The notes under the pieces: model-generated
What the model saw: the letters and a program-made list of their open reading frames with translations, nothing else
Told to the model about the DNA's origin: nothing
The model's database searches: none
Source: Thermovibrio ammonificans HB-1
GTDB lineage: Bacteria > Aquificota > Aquificia > Desulfurobacteriales > Desulfurobacteriaceae
Assembly (NCBI RefSeq): GCF_000185805.1
Contig: NC_014926.1
Span: 762,418-826,417, forward strand
Length of the DNA: 64,000 bases
Direction: 5' to 3'
Position numbers and translations under genes: made by a program
Shown here: piece by piece, positions 33,136-41,743 of the stretch
Numbering within the stretch: position 1 is the first letter of the stretch
How the letters are laid out: every line of letters starts with the position of its first letter

Positions 33136-36008
33136 TAGAGCTCATAGGGGCCAACGCAGGTGCCGGGAAAACAACCGAGATAGTATCCCGTTACGTTGAG
33201 TTTATCAGGCAAAAGTTTTCCGTTGATGAGGTTGTTCTGACTACCTTCACTGAAGCTGCGGCCGCTCAGCTGAGGGACAGGGTCAAGCTGGCCCTGATTG
33301 AGGAGATTTCCTCTTGCGTTAATGATGAAGGGACTAAAGAGCACCTTGAGACCCAACTTCTCTACCTACCTACGGCCCCGATAGGAACCATTCACTCGTT
33401 CTGTTTTGAGCTTCTGCGCCGTTTCGGTGTTTCAAAGGGGCTCATCTCCCTGGAGGCGAGGCTTGCCTCTCCCATAGAGGTTGCAGAGCTTGCAGAGAGG
33501 GCTGTTGAGTCTGCCGTTGAGGAGGTTTACTCTGCGGATTCTGAAGGGTTTAGGAAGCTCCTTACCGCAATAGACCCCAACGGTCTTGAGGGTCTTTTAA
33601 CCGTTGAGCGTTTCCTGAAGGAAGTTATCCACCACAGAACCCGTTTCCCTTTTGTCCATACGGTCTCCCCGGAGGAGTTTTTTGAAAAGGCCGGAAGGGA
33701 GTTTAAGTACATCTACAGGGAGGTTTTCGGTAGTAAAAACACCCTCGTGAAAGAGCTTCTCAAAGGCTTTAAAAGCCTAAAACTCGGCTCTTTTGAACTC
33801 TCCCGCAACCAGGTTAAGAAGAGGAAAAAGCTTGAGGTTGAAAAGGTAAAACTTTTACACGAGCTTCTCGTTAAAGCCCTTGCCCGCTACGATGAACTCC
33901 TTAAGGAAAACGAGCTTCTGGACTACAACTCCCTGCTCATAAAGGCTGAAAAACTCGTGAGGGAAGCCCCGAGCGAGGTTCTCTCAAGCTACAGAGTCTT
34001 CATTATAGATGAGTTTCAAGACACAGACCCAATCCAGTGGCGCATAATCGAAACCCTCTACGAAGCTTCACAGAGAGGCGGGAGCGAGATTTCCGTTCTC
34101 CTCGTGGGAGACCCGAAGCAGTCCATATACCGTTTCCGCTCGGCCGACGTTAACCTCTGGAACAGGGTTAAGGAGTGGGTGAAGGAGAAGGGAGGGAAAG
34201 TTACCGAGAAAACCGAAAACTACCGCTCCGGGCGGAAACTTCTGGAGTTCTTTAACACCGTGTTTAAAGAGCTCTACCGAAAAACCACCTCCCACCCGGC
34301 GGAGCTCGACTTTGTCCCCTTTAGACCCTCTGAGAGAACAGCGGAAGGGGGGCAGGTAGAGGTTATCCCCATCAAAAGCCTCTCCTCTTACGGCCTTGCC
34401 CCCTTTGTTAGGTACGCGGTTTCTAAGCTTAAACCTTACGCCGAGCGGGGAACGGCGGCGGTTATTGCAAGGAGCTGGTCAGCCCTTGTTCCCTTTGCCC
34501 GTTACCTTAAAGAGAACGGCATTCCCTTCACCTACCTCTCCTCAAGCCCCTACCGCTCAGAGGCCTTCGAGGAGCTTCTAAACCTTCTGAAGTTCACTCT
34601 CAACCCCAACGACTACACCTCCCTTTTCTTCCTCCTCACCTCCCGCTTTTTGGGACTCACCCACCCCGAAGCCCTCGATCTTGTAGAGGAGGTAAAAGAG
34701 GAGGGCGAATCCCCATTACTCCGCTACAAGCTCTTCAGAGAGCTTAAAGACTTCCGCTCACAGCTGAAAGAGAGGAGCGTTCACCCTTACTCCCTCCAAA
34801 TCTACTCCCTCCTTTTGAGGCTGGGCTACCTTTCCGCCCTCCGCCTCTCCGACCCCGACTCCTTCTCCTCGCTCCTTGACCTGCTGTGGGAAATCCACAC
34901 CGTGGAAACCGTAGAGAGCTTCACCTTCGAGGAGCTCGTCCACTACCTTGAGGGTCTGGGAGGTGACTCGGCCTCTTCGGCCGCCCGGGTTCCGGAAAGG
35001 GGCTTCGTTCTTACCACAATCCACAGCTCTAAGGGCCTTGAGTTCAATGCCGTTGCAGTTGTTCCCTGGGATAAACCTCGCCCCTCTTACAGCCGCTTCA
35101 CCTACTCAAACATCGGTTACGCCGTTAAGCTCCACGCCCCCCGTTACGACTTCTCCGAGGAAGAAGAACACCTTAAGCCCTTCTACAACTGGTGCGCTTC
35201 CCCTTACTTCTTCTACCTGCAGAAGCTCAACGACTTCCTCAACCGCTTAGAGGAAAAAAACCTCTTCTACGTTGCCCTTACGCGGGCAAAGGAGGCCCTT
35301 ATCCTCGGCTTGAAGGAGCGAGGTAAAGGGAAGTTCTCCACGGGCTCCATCACCTTCGACTCTTCGCTCCTAAAGGGTTACCTAAAGCAGCTTCCAGAAA
35401 ACCCTCCCGCTGTTCGACCGGACCGGAGCTTTGTCCCGAAGCTCCTTCCCGAGCCCAGCGTTAACCACATCAAAATTAGAAGGCCCAGCGACCACGCCGA
35501 CCCTGAAGAGCTCTCCACAAAAGAGAACCCTCACCTGCCCAACGGAACGTCTCCCACCGAGTACGGCGACGCCGCCCACGCCCTCTGCGAGGCCTTCCTT
35601 AAAGGTGCCGACATCGATAGGGCCGTTAACTACGCCCTCGGCCACGTTTTAAACCCCACCCCATCCCTTGAGGAGCGCCTGAGGGAGCTCTACAGGAAGC
35701 TCTCCTCCAACAACCCCTTCCCCTTAGAGGGCTCCATTCGCTTCGAAACTGAACTTCCCCTTCTGTTCTACTCCGAAGATTCAATCCTGAGGGGCAGGGC
35801 AGACCTTGTCTTCTTTAAGGAGGGAGGCTCTGTAGAGGTGTGGGACTTTAAAACCGGCCTTAAGGAGGAGGCCAAGCTGAAGCTCTACAGGGAGCAGCTT
35901 ACCGCCTACGCCGACGTTTTCCGTCGGGCCGGCTACACCGTAAATAGGCTGGTCCTCCTCTTCCTCGACGAGCCCCCTGACGTCTGGCTGGAGCAGTTTG
36001 AACCTTGA
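33132..36008 (+). CDS. UvrD/AddA-type helicase with RecB-like nuclease domain
   Basis: The 958-residue protein combines an SF1A helicase with a C-terminal PD-(D/E)XK nuclease, as in AddA and RecB. Walker A is GANAGAGKTTE (residues 6-16), motif II is IDEFQDTDPIQW (D293), VGDPKQSIYRFRSAD and YRSGRKLLEF follow, and motif V is TIHSSKGLEF. The nuclease core is GRADLV near residue 889, VWDFKTG with D905 and K907, then YREQLTAYA. It is shorter than Bacillus AddA (over 1200). No AddB partner is in the window. It is translationally coupled to recO. The second two-thirds is richer in C-ending codons than the first third, which may mean nothing. Confidence 0.88.
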   Translation: MIELIGANAGAGKTTEIVSRYVEFIRQKFSVDEVVLTTFTEAAAAQLRDRVKLALIEEISSCVNDEGTKEHLETQLLYLPTAPIGTIHSFCFELLRRFGVSKGLISLEARLASPIEVAELAERAVESAVEEVYSADSEGFRKLLTAIDPNGLEGLLTVERFLKEVIHHRTRFPFVHTVSPEEFFEKAGREFKYIYREVFGSKNTLVKELLKGFKSLKLGSFELSRNQVKKRKKLEVEKVKLLHELLVKALARYDELLKENELLDYNSLLIKAEKLVREAPSEVLSSYRVFIIDEFQDTDPIQWRIIETLYEASQRGGSEISVLLVGDPKQSIYRFRSADVNLWNRVKEWVKEKGGKVTEKTENYRSGRKLLEFFNTVFKELYRKTTSHPAELDFVPFRPSERTAEGGQVEVIPIKSLSSYGLAPFVRYAVSKLKPYAERGTAAVIARSWSALVPFARYLKENGIPFTYLSSSPYRSEAFEELLNLLKFTLNPNDYTSLFFLLTSRFLGLTHPEALDLVEEVKEEGESPLLRYKLFRELKDFRSQLKERSVHPYSLQIYSLLLRLGYLSALRLSDPDSFSSLLDLLWEIHTVETVESFTFEELVHYLEGLGGDSASSAARVPERGFVLTTIHSSKGLEFNAVAVVPWDKPRPSYSRFTYSNIGYAVKLHAPRYDFSEEEEHLKPFYNWCASPYFFYLQKLNDFLNRLEEKNLFYVALTRAKEALILGLKERGKGKFSTGSITFDSSLLKGYLKQLPENPPAVRPDRSFVPKLLPEPSVNHIKIRRPSDHADPEELSTKENPHLPNGTSPTEYGDAAHALCEAFLKGADIDRAVNYALGHVLNPTPSLEERLRELYRKLSSNNPFPLEGSIRFETELPLLFYSEDSILRGRADLVFFKEGGSVEVWDFKTGLKEEAKLKLYREQLTAYADVFRRAGYTVNRLVLLFLDEPPDVWLEQFEP

Positions 36009-36032
36009 CAAAACAGTGGTATATTTTATTCT
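36005..36032 (+). promoter_or_regulatory. Promoter of the SQR-like flavoprotein gene
   Basis: A perfect -35 TTGACA (36005-36010) contains the stop codon of the upstream helicase gene. TATTCT (36027-36032, 4 of 6) lies 16 bases further. The leader is about 22 bases with GGAGG at 36051-36055. It separates the respiratory-type gene from the recO-addA operon. Confidence 0.55.
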
Positions 36033-36061
36033 TAAATTCCGATTAACTGTGGAGGAGCGTA

Positions 36062-37252
36062 ATGGCCCCGAAGGTTCTTGTCTTGGGAGGAGGTATAGGA
36101 GGGGTAGAGGCCGCATTTGCGCTGTGCCACAAATGCTTTAACGTTGAGCTTATATCCGATAGAGACTACCTCTACATCTACCCCATATCCATCTGGATAC
36201 CTACCCACGAGTACAACTGGGAAGATGTAACCCTTCCCCTTGAAGAAGTGGCCAGGGTGAACGGCTTCAAGTTCACCAAAGGTAAAGTGGAGCGGATAAG
36301 CGTAGCCGAAAAGAGGGTCTACCTTGAAGACGGAACGGTAAAGGAGTACGACTACCTGGTTATAGCCCTCGGCGGGAGCAAGGTGAAGCACAAGGGGAGC
36401 GAGCACTTCCTCTCCATCTGCGGTCACCCTGAAGAGTCTTTAAAGCTCAGGGAGAGAATAGACCAGCTGATAAAACAGGGAGGCGGCGTTATCGCCGCAG
36501 GATTTGGCGGGAACCCCAAAGACCCCTCCGGAGTTAGAGGAGGCCCCGCCTTTGAGTTTGTGTTTAACCTCGACTGCTACTTTAAAAAGCTCGGCGTTCG
36601 CGATAAATTCCAGCTTCACTTCTTCGCCCCCATGCCCAAACCGGGTATCCGGCTGGGGGAGAAAAACGCCGAGAAGGCCTACAAGATGCTCGACAAACTG
36701 GGAATAAAGCGCCACTTCGGCAAGAAAATCAAAGAGTTTAAGCCCGACGGCGTTCTCTTTGAAGACGACACCTTTTTAAAAACCGACCTTACAATGTTTA
36801 TACCCGCAACCAACGGCCACCCCGTTTTCCAGCGTTCCGACCTTCCCCTTAACGAGGCGGGCTTTATCAAAATAGAGCCCACCTGTGCCGTTGAGGGAAC
36901 CGACGAAACCGTTTGGGCCATAGGAGACAGCGCCGCCCTTGAAGGCCCTAAGTGGAAAGCGAAGCAGGGCCACCTTGCCGAAGTTATGGCGAGAATCGTG
37001 GCGAGGAACCTTGAGAACAAGGTGAAGGGAGACCCCAAGAGGGAAGACTACATCCACCACCTCCACATCCTCTGCCTTATGGATATGGGACCCTGTTGGA
37101 TGAGCGGCGCTCTCGTTCTCAGAGACGACAAAAAGGCCATAATGATGCCCCTGCCCTTCATAGGCCACTCCCTCAAAAAACTGTGGGGCTGGTACTACAA
37201 GGCGAGTAAGCTCAAGAAAGTTCCGAGAATACCCGGATTTGACGCGCCCTAA
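36062..37252 (+). CDS. SQR/FCC-like FAD-dependent oxidoreductase
   Basis: The 396-residue flavoprotein has the two-dinucleotide-binding-domain fold of sulfide:quinone reductase and flavocytochrome c sulfide dehydrogenase. The FAD Rossmann motif is LVLGGGIGGVEAA, ATG loop LVIALGG, and the second FAD motif VWAIGDSAAL. The C-terminal region (LCLMDMGPCW, then GWYYKASKLKKVP) resembles the SQR quinone/membrane-binding end. The cysteine expected just before the GPAYEF-type motif is missing (GVRGGPAFEF here). Cysteines are at 22, 25, 120, 172, 275, 338 and 345, so a classical SQR disulfide is uncertain. C22 and C25 form a CHKC motif right after the FAD-binding helix. It has its own promoter and overlaps the next gene by one base. 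Confidence 0.75.
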   Translation: MAPKVLVLGGGIGGVEAAFALCHKCFNVELISDRDYLYIYPISIWIPTHEYNWEDVTLPLEEVARVNGFKFTKGKVERISVAEKRVYLEDGTVKEYDYLVIALGGSKVKHKGSEHFLSICGHPEESLKLRERIDQLIKQGGGVIAAGFGGNPKDPSGVRGGPAFEFVFNLDCYFKKLGVRDKFQLHFFAPMPKPGIRLGEKNAEKAYKMLDKLGIKRHFGKKIKEFKPDGVLFEDDTFLKTDLTMFIPATNGHPVFQRSDLPLNEAGFIKIEPTCAVEGTDETVWAIGDSAALEGPKWKAKQGHLAEVMARIVARNLENKVKGDPKREDYIHHLHILCLMDMGPCWMSGALVLRDDKKAIMMPLPFIGHSLKKLWGWYYKASKLKKVPRIPGFDAP

Positions 37253-37965
37253 TGGAGAGATTCGGCCTTATAGAGACCGTTCGGGTAGAAAAGGGGAGGG
37301 CCGTTCTGCTCGACTACCACTTTAAGCGTATCTCCTCTTCGGCAGAGGCCCTCTCCCTTCCCTTTAACCTCTCCTTTGAGGAGTTCGGGAAGGCTGTAGA
37401 GTCTGCCGCCACCTACGATCCGGCCCTTGTCAGGTTTACCTTAACAGAGTCGGGCTATACCCTCTCTTCCCGCCCCTGTATAAAGCGGCAGGAGGCGGCT
37501 TTAATGCCTTTTTACGGAGTTGTCAGGGTTTACTCCGACCTTTCCCTTCATAAAACCGTAGACGTTATGTCCTCCCTCTACGCCTTAAAAGCGGCCCAGA
37601 GCAAGGGATTCGACGAGGCCCTCCTCTTTGACTGTAGAGGATTTGTTTCGGAGGCCGCCTTTGCAAACCTCTTCTTCGTAAAGGGAGGGGTTCTCTTTAC
37701 CCCTTCTCTCAAGTGCGGGGCTCTGCCTGGAACGAGGCGGGCCTTTATAGTTGACCTTGCCCGCCAGATGGGGCTTCCGGTTGTGGAGGGGTTCTTCTCA
37801 CTTGAGGGGCTTCTTAGTGCAGATGAGGTCTTTATAACGAGCGCCCGGGAGGATACCTGTCCGGTTGTCAGGGTGGGGAGCTTCAGCCTTCCCCGGCCCG
37901 AGGGAAAGCCCCTTTGGCTTCGCATAAGGGAGGCAATTGAGTGGAGGGAGAAGCAGGGGCGGTAA
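37252..37965 (+). CDS. pabC: Class IV PLP-dependent aminotransferase / aminodeoxychorismate lyase-like
   Basis: The 237-residue protein is a fold-type IV PLP enzyme. Its GLIETVRV N-terminus, a catalytic lysine in LHKTVDVMSSLYALKAAQ, FDEALLFDCRGFVSEAAFANLFFV, and the phosphate-binding PGTRRAFIVDLA fit PabC, which releases pyruvate from aminodeoxychorismate to give 4-aminobenzoate for folate. It is shorter than IlvE (about 300), supporting PabC. No pabA or pabB is near, so D-amino-acid transaminase activity is an alternative. The start is ATG overlapping the previous stop (TAATG). It meets cheY tail to tail with a 4-base gap. Confidence 0.78.
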   Translation: MERFGLIETVRVEKGRAVLLDYHFKRISSSAEALSLPFNLSFEEFGKAVESAATYDPALVRFTLTESGYTLSSRPCIKRQEAALMPFYGVVRVYSDLSLHKTVDVMSSLYALKAAQSKGFDEALLFDCRGFVSEAAFANLFFVKGGVLFTPSLKCGALPGTRRAFIVDLARQMGLPVVEGFFSLEGLLSADEVFITSAREDTCPVVRVGSFSLPRPEGKPLWLRIREAIEWREKQGR

Positions 37966-37969
37966 ACCC

Positions 37970-38371
37970 CTACTTCCCGAGGGAGGAGAATATCTTCTCG
38001 AGTTTCTCCTTCAGGGTTTCTGCCGTAAAGGGCTTAACGATGTAGTTGTTAACTCCGGCCTTTATGGCCATGAGAACGTTCTCCTTCTTTGCCTCCGCCG
38101 TGACCATCAGAATCGGGAGGTGTTTGAGCTTCTCGTCCTTCCTTATCTCCTGAACCAGCTCTATACCGGTCATGTTGGGCATGTTCCAGTCGGTTATTAC
38201 CAGCCCGTACTTGTCGGGGTTCTGGCGGAGTATCTCAAGGGCCTGCTTGCCGTCTTCGGCCTCGTCTACGTTCTTGTAGCCCAGCTGGGCAAGCAGCGTT
38301 TTCAGAATCTTCCTCATAGCCGCCATATCGTCCACTATGAGGATTTTTATGTTCGGGTCGGGCATTCCCAT
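37970..38371 (-). CDS. cheY: Chemotaxis response regulator CheY
   Basis: The 133-residue protein is a single receiver domain. The acidic pocket is D14/D15, the phosphoacceptor is D61 in VITDWNMPNMTG, the switch threonine is T91 and the conserved lysine is K113 (YIVKPF). DWNMPNM is the canonical CheY phrase. Phospho-CheY should bind the flagellar motor switch. It is the last gene of the che group and lies 10 bases after cheV. No flagellar gene is in the window. Confidence 0.96.
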   Translation of the reverse strand: MGMPDPNIKILIVDDMAAMRKILKTLLAQLGYKNVDEAEDGKQALEILRQNPDKYGLVITDWNMPNMTGIELVQEIRKDEKLKHLPILMVTAEAKKENVLMAIKAGVNNYIVKPFTAETLKEKLEKIFSSLGK

Positions 38372-38381
38372 TCTCTTCCTC

Positions 38382-39347
38382 CTACTTTGTGATTGCGTAT
38401 TGGTGAACCAGCTTTATCAGGTCTGGGGCATCAAATTTTACAAGATGTGCGTCTGCCCCTACAAACCTACTCTTATCCACGTTGGCCCTGTCGCTAAGCG
38501 ACGTGTTGATGATTATCGGTATCTTGCTGAGCTCGGGGTCTTCCTTCACCTTCCTGGTGAACGTTAGGCCGTCCATGCCGGGCATCTCTATGTCGGAGAT
38601 TATCAGCTGAACGTAGTCGGTAATGTCCTTTCCGGTGGCCTTTGCCTCCTCCAACCACTTGTGGAGTATCTGTAGGGCCTCTATGCCGTTTTGGGCCTCG
38701 AATACGGTGTGGCCGTCTGCCTCGAGTATGCGCCTGATAATCTTCCGGGCAACGGGGCTATCGTCCAGTATGAGGATTTTGAACCTGCCCTTCTTCTGGA
38801 TGCCCTCTACCTCGGTTGTCTCCTCTATGCCGAATATCTTAATCATTCCCAGCTCGTCGAGGATTCCCTCGAAGTCAAGGAGCAGCAGTAGCTTGTTGTC
38901 CTCTATCTCCACAACCCCTACAACTTTTCCGCCCAGCTTCTCGTCTACGCTCTTTGGGGGCCTTTTAATGTCTGCCCACTTTATACGCCTTATCCTCTTG
39001 GCCTCGTGGACGATTACGCCGATTATCTCCCTGAGGAACTCCATAACGATTACGTACTTCCCAGCCTTCGGGGGCTCTTTAATCTTCATCCACTTGGCCA
39101 GGTTGATTATGGGAACCATCTGCCCCCTGATTTTGGCCATACCTTCTGCTTCGGGGGGGAGCCCCGGCGCCTTTATGATGTCCTTGGGCCGGAAGATAAC
39201 CTCCTTAACCTTGGCGACGTTAACACCCAGTATCCACTCGTAGGTAGAGCCGTCGTCCAGTATCTCGTACATCCTGAAGTCTATTATCTCCAGCTCGTTG
39301 GCGCCGGTTTCGAGGATTTTGGGTAGAAGCTCTCTCTTCTTAGCCAT
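38382..39347 (-). CDS. cheV: Chemotaxis coupling protein CheV (CheW-receiver fusion)
   Basis: The 321-residue protein has an N-terminal CheW-like domain (about 20-165, including VKEVIFRPKDIIKAPGLPPEAEGMAKIRGQ) and a C-terminal receiver domain (from about 192, ILILDDSPVARKIIRRIL, phosphoacceptor Asp near 249 in IISDIEMPGMDG). CheV couples receptors to CheA, and its receiver acts as a phosphate sink or adaptation device. It lies 3 bases after the chemoreceptor gene. In species that lack CheR/CheB, CheV is thought to take over adaptation; neither gene is seen in this cluster. Confidence 0.95.
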   Translation of the reverse strand: MAKKRELLPKILETGANELEIIDFRMYEILDDGSTYEWILGVNVAKVKEVIFRPKDIIKAPGLPPEAEGMAKIRGQMVPIINLAKWMKIKEPPKAGKYVIVMEFLREIIGVIVHEAKRIRRIKWADIKRPPKSVDEKLGGKVVGVVEIEDNKLLLLLDFEGILDELGMIKIFGIEETTEVEGIQKKGRFKILILDDSPVARKIIRRILEADGHTVFEAQNGIEALQILHKWLEEAKATGKDITDYVQLIISDIEMPGMDGLTFTRKVKEDPELSKIPIIINTSLSDRANVDKSRFVGADAHLVKFDAPDLIKLVHQYAITK

Positions 39348-39350
39348 AGC

Positions 39351-41237
39351 TTACGCCCTTTCACCGCTTTTCTCTTTGTTTGCCATGATAATGGCCGCAA
39401 TGGCCTTGATGAGGTTGTCGGAGAGCCTGTTTGTAACCTCGCTGAGGTCGTGCTCTTTCTGCTTAATCTCCTCTACGTTGTCGTTGTTAATCGCCAGGAG
39501 GAGCTCCTTGAGCAGCAGTTTAACCTCAAAGAGGGTCTCCTCCACATCGGCAAAGAACCTCTCGAGCTCGGGGTACTTCTTTATGAGCTCGGCAATATCC
39601 TTGTTCTGCGGGCTCAGCTCCCTAAGCAGCGAGTCGGCCTCGGCCACTACGGAGATGTCGGGGGCGAGGTTCTCTATGAACTTGCCCTTGATAATGTCGT
39701 TTACCTTGTTTGTGAACTCGCCCAGTTTTGCCAACTTCTCAAGCAGCACGGAGGCGTCGCCAATATCCATAATGTAGAAGGTCTCCCATATCTTCTGGAG
39801 GCTTGCGTCTGTCTTTTCGGCAATCTTGATAATCTTGTCGGCCTCCTCCCTTACGGAGCTGATGAGCTTGTTGGACTCGTGGATGTTCTCTACTATCTCG
39901 TCGATTTTCTCCTTCTGAACGCTTACAACGTCGGAGAGGTTGTTGATGACTTTGAGAACGTCTTCGGAGGCGTTTTTCAGTGAGGAGTAGGTCTGCTGGT
40001 TGTCCTTGAAGATGTTCATTCCCTCTTCCACCGCGCTTACGCTCCTGTTGGTTATCTCGGCGGTTCTGCCCATCTGCTCTCTCATGTTCTTAACAACTTC
40101 CCTAATCTCTATGGCAGACTTGTTGGTCCTCTCTGCCAGCTTCCTTACTTCGTCTGCAACAACCGCAAAGCCCCTACCGGCCTCACCGGCCCTTGCGGCC
40201 TCTATTGCGGCGTTGAGGGCAAGGAGGTTTGTCTGCTCTGTGATAGAGGTGATGACCTCAACTACCCGGTCTATCTGCTCCGTTTGTGCCTGGAGGGACT
40301 TGACCACCTCCTCCATCTCCTTGGTGATGTTCCTTATGTACTTCATCTGGTCGATAGACTCTATGGTCTTGCGCTCGGCGTTCTCCAGCTCTTTAAGGAC
40401 GAACTTGTAGTTTTCAAGCAGCTTGTTCGAGACTTCTACCAGCTTGTTTACGGTCTTCTCTATCTCCTCGGTGGCCTCAATCTGCTCCTTGGAGAGGTTA
40501 AGGGTCTCTTTGAGCTCCCTTATTGCAACCGATATGGCAACTATAGTGGCCAGGTTGTTTATGAGGGACTGCTTTGTGGCTTTAAGGTTCTGGAGGAACA
40601 TGCGGCGGGAGTTTTCAAGCTGCTTCTCTATCTGCTTTTCGGCCGTTGCGTCCTTCCAGGTGGCCATGTAGTAGCGGATTGAGCCGTCTCTGTTTGCTAT
40701 TGCGTGGCGGTAGGAGGCCATAACGTAGGGGCCTACGGGTATATCTGCGTTCTTCTTGTGCTCTCCCGGCCTGAGGGCCTTCAGAAGCTCCTTTACCCTT
40801 TCGGGGTCTTTGTGGAATACGTGGATGCTGGTGCCGATTATCTTGTCTGGGTCTATGCCGAACTCGGAGATGAAGGCGTCCCGCCACTTGTTTGCAATTT
40901 CTAAGGCCCTCCTGTTGGCGTAAACCACAACGTTTCCGGCCCTGCCGGGCTTAAAGTCGGGAGTTGCAAGGAATATGGCCTCCTCCATTAGGGAGTCGAG
41001 TATCTGCTGGTACATGTAGATGTCGTTGTCCATCTCTTTGATTTTCTCTTCACACTCCTTGAGCTTCTTCCGAAGCTCCATGTTCTGGCTGGAGAGCTGG
41101 GATACCTCCTCTTTCATTTTCTCCTTTTCACTCTCCAGCTTCTCGCAGTTCTGTTTAAGTCGGCTGTTTTCAATCCTTAAAGCGTCCAGTTCTTTCCTTA
41201 ACTTCTCAATCTCCCTCTTCTCCCAAGAGCAGAACAT
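39351..41237 (-). CDS. Soluble methyl-accepting chemotaxis protein with PAS-like domain
   Basis: The 628-residue receptor has no membrane segment, so it should sense a cytoplasmic cue. Residues 5-70 form a charged coiled coil. Residues about 75-200 look like a PAS domain ([51 protein letters not shown]), suggesting a redox, flavin, heme or ligand signal. The signalling hairpin tip is [20 protein letters not shown], followed by [18 protein letters not shown]. After the signalling helices an unusual 150-residue helical tail (about 480-628) continues, including [16 protein letters not shown] and [14 protein letters not shown] do not recognise it as a CZB zinc domain. It is the only receptor in the window and is embedded in the che operon. 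Confidence 0.92.
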   Translation of the reverse strand: MFCSWEKREIEKLRKELDALRIENSRLKQNCEKLESEKEKMKEEVSQLSSQNMELRKKLKECEEKIKEMDNDIYMYQQILDSLMEEAIFLATPDFKPGRAGNVVVYANRRALEIANKWRDAFISEFGIDPDKIIGTSIHVFHKDPERVKELLKALRPGEHKKNADIPVGPYVMASYRHAIANRDGSIRYYMATWKDATAEKQIEKQLENSRRMFLQNLKATKQSLINNLATIVAISVAIRELKETLNLSKEQIEATEEIEKTVNKLVEVSNKLLENYKFVLKELENAERKTIESIDQMKYIRNITKEMEEVVKSLQAQTEQIDRVVEVITSITEQTNLLALNAAIEAARAGEAGRGFAVVADEVRKLAERTNKSAIEIREVVKNMREQMGRTAEITNRSVSAVEEGMNIFKDNQQTYSSLKNASEDVLKVINNLSDVVSVQKEKIDEIVENIHESNKLISSVREEADKIIKIAEKTDASLQKIWETFYIMDIGDASVLLEKLAKLGEFTNKVNDIIKGKFIENLAPDISVVAEADSLLRELSPQNKDIAELIKKYPELERFFADVEETLFEVKLLLKELLLAINNDNVEEIKQKEHDLSEVTNRLSDNLIKAIAAIIMANKEKSGERA

Positions 41238-41239
41238 TT

Positions 41240-41743
41240 TTACTCCTCCTGATTAAATATTGTTTCAATGTTTAGTATTATGAGAAGGTCCTTCTCAAGT
41301 TGGACAACTCCCTGAATGAACTTCACGTCTATGCCGATTGTCCCTATCGGTTCGGGGAGTATGTCGCTTTCGGGGAACTTAATGGAGCCTATGATTTTGT
41401 CTACTATAACCCCAACTTCTCCTTTGGGGGTATCTATTATCACGATTTTGTTCTTTTTATAGATGTCTTCCGGTATGGTGAACTTTATGCCGAGGTGCTC
41501 TTTAAGGTTTACAACCGGAACGATTTTACCCCTGAGGTTCATAACCCCTATAACGTAAGAGGGAGCCTTGGGAACCGGGGTTACGTCCCGGTTGCTGGTT
41601 ATCTCCACAACCTCCTCTATGGGGACGCTGACCAGCTCGTTCTCGAGCTTAAAGGCGATAACTTGGACCTCTTTTTCGTGAATCTCCCCTATGAGCTCTT
41701 CTACGCCTACGATGTTTATCTCTTTCTTCTCCTCGTTGCTCAT
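41240..41743 (-). CDS. cheW: Chemotaxis coupling protein CheW
   Basis: The 167-residue protein is a single CheW domain that links receptors to CheA. Family elements are [51 protein letters not shown] and [16 protein letters not shown]. The first 25 residues are an extra acidic, lysine-rich lead. Its ATG overlaps the cheA stop (ATGA), so coupling in amount with CheA is likely. It lies 2 bases before the receptor gene. Confidence 0.96.
   Translation of the reverse strand: MSNEEKKEINIVGVEELIGEIHEKEVQVIAFKLENELVSVPIEEVVEITSNRDVTPVPKAPSYVIGVMNLRGKIVPVVNLKEHLGIKFTIPEDIYKKNKIVIIDTPKGEVGVIVDKIIGSIKFPESDILPEPIGTIGIDVKFIQGVVQLEKDLLIILNIETIFNQEE

Noticed and set aside
38623-39243. 206-codon rightward frame opposite cheV
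   Set aside because: Serine/isoleucine-rich mirror of a well-supported gene with no family resemblance and no ribosome site.
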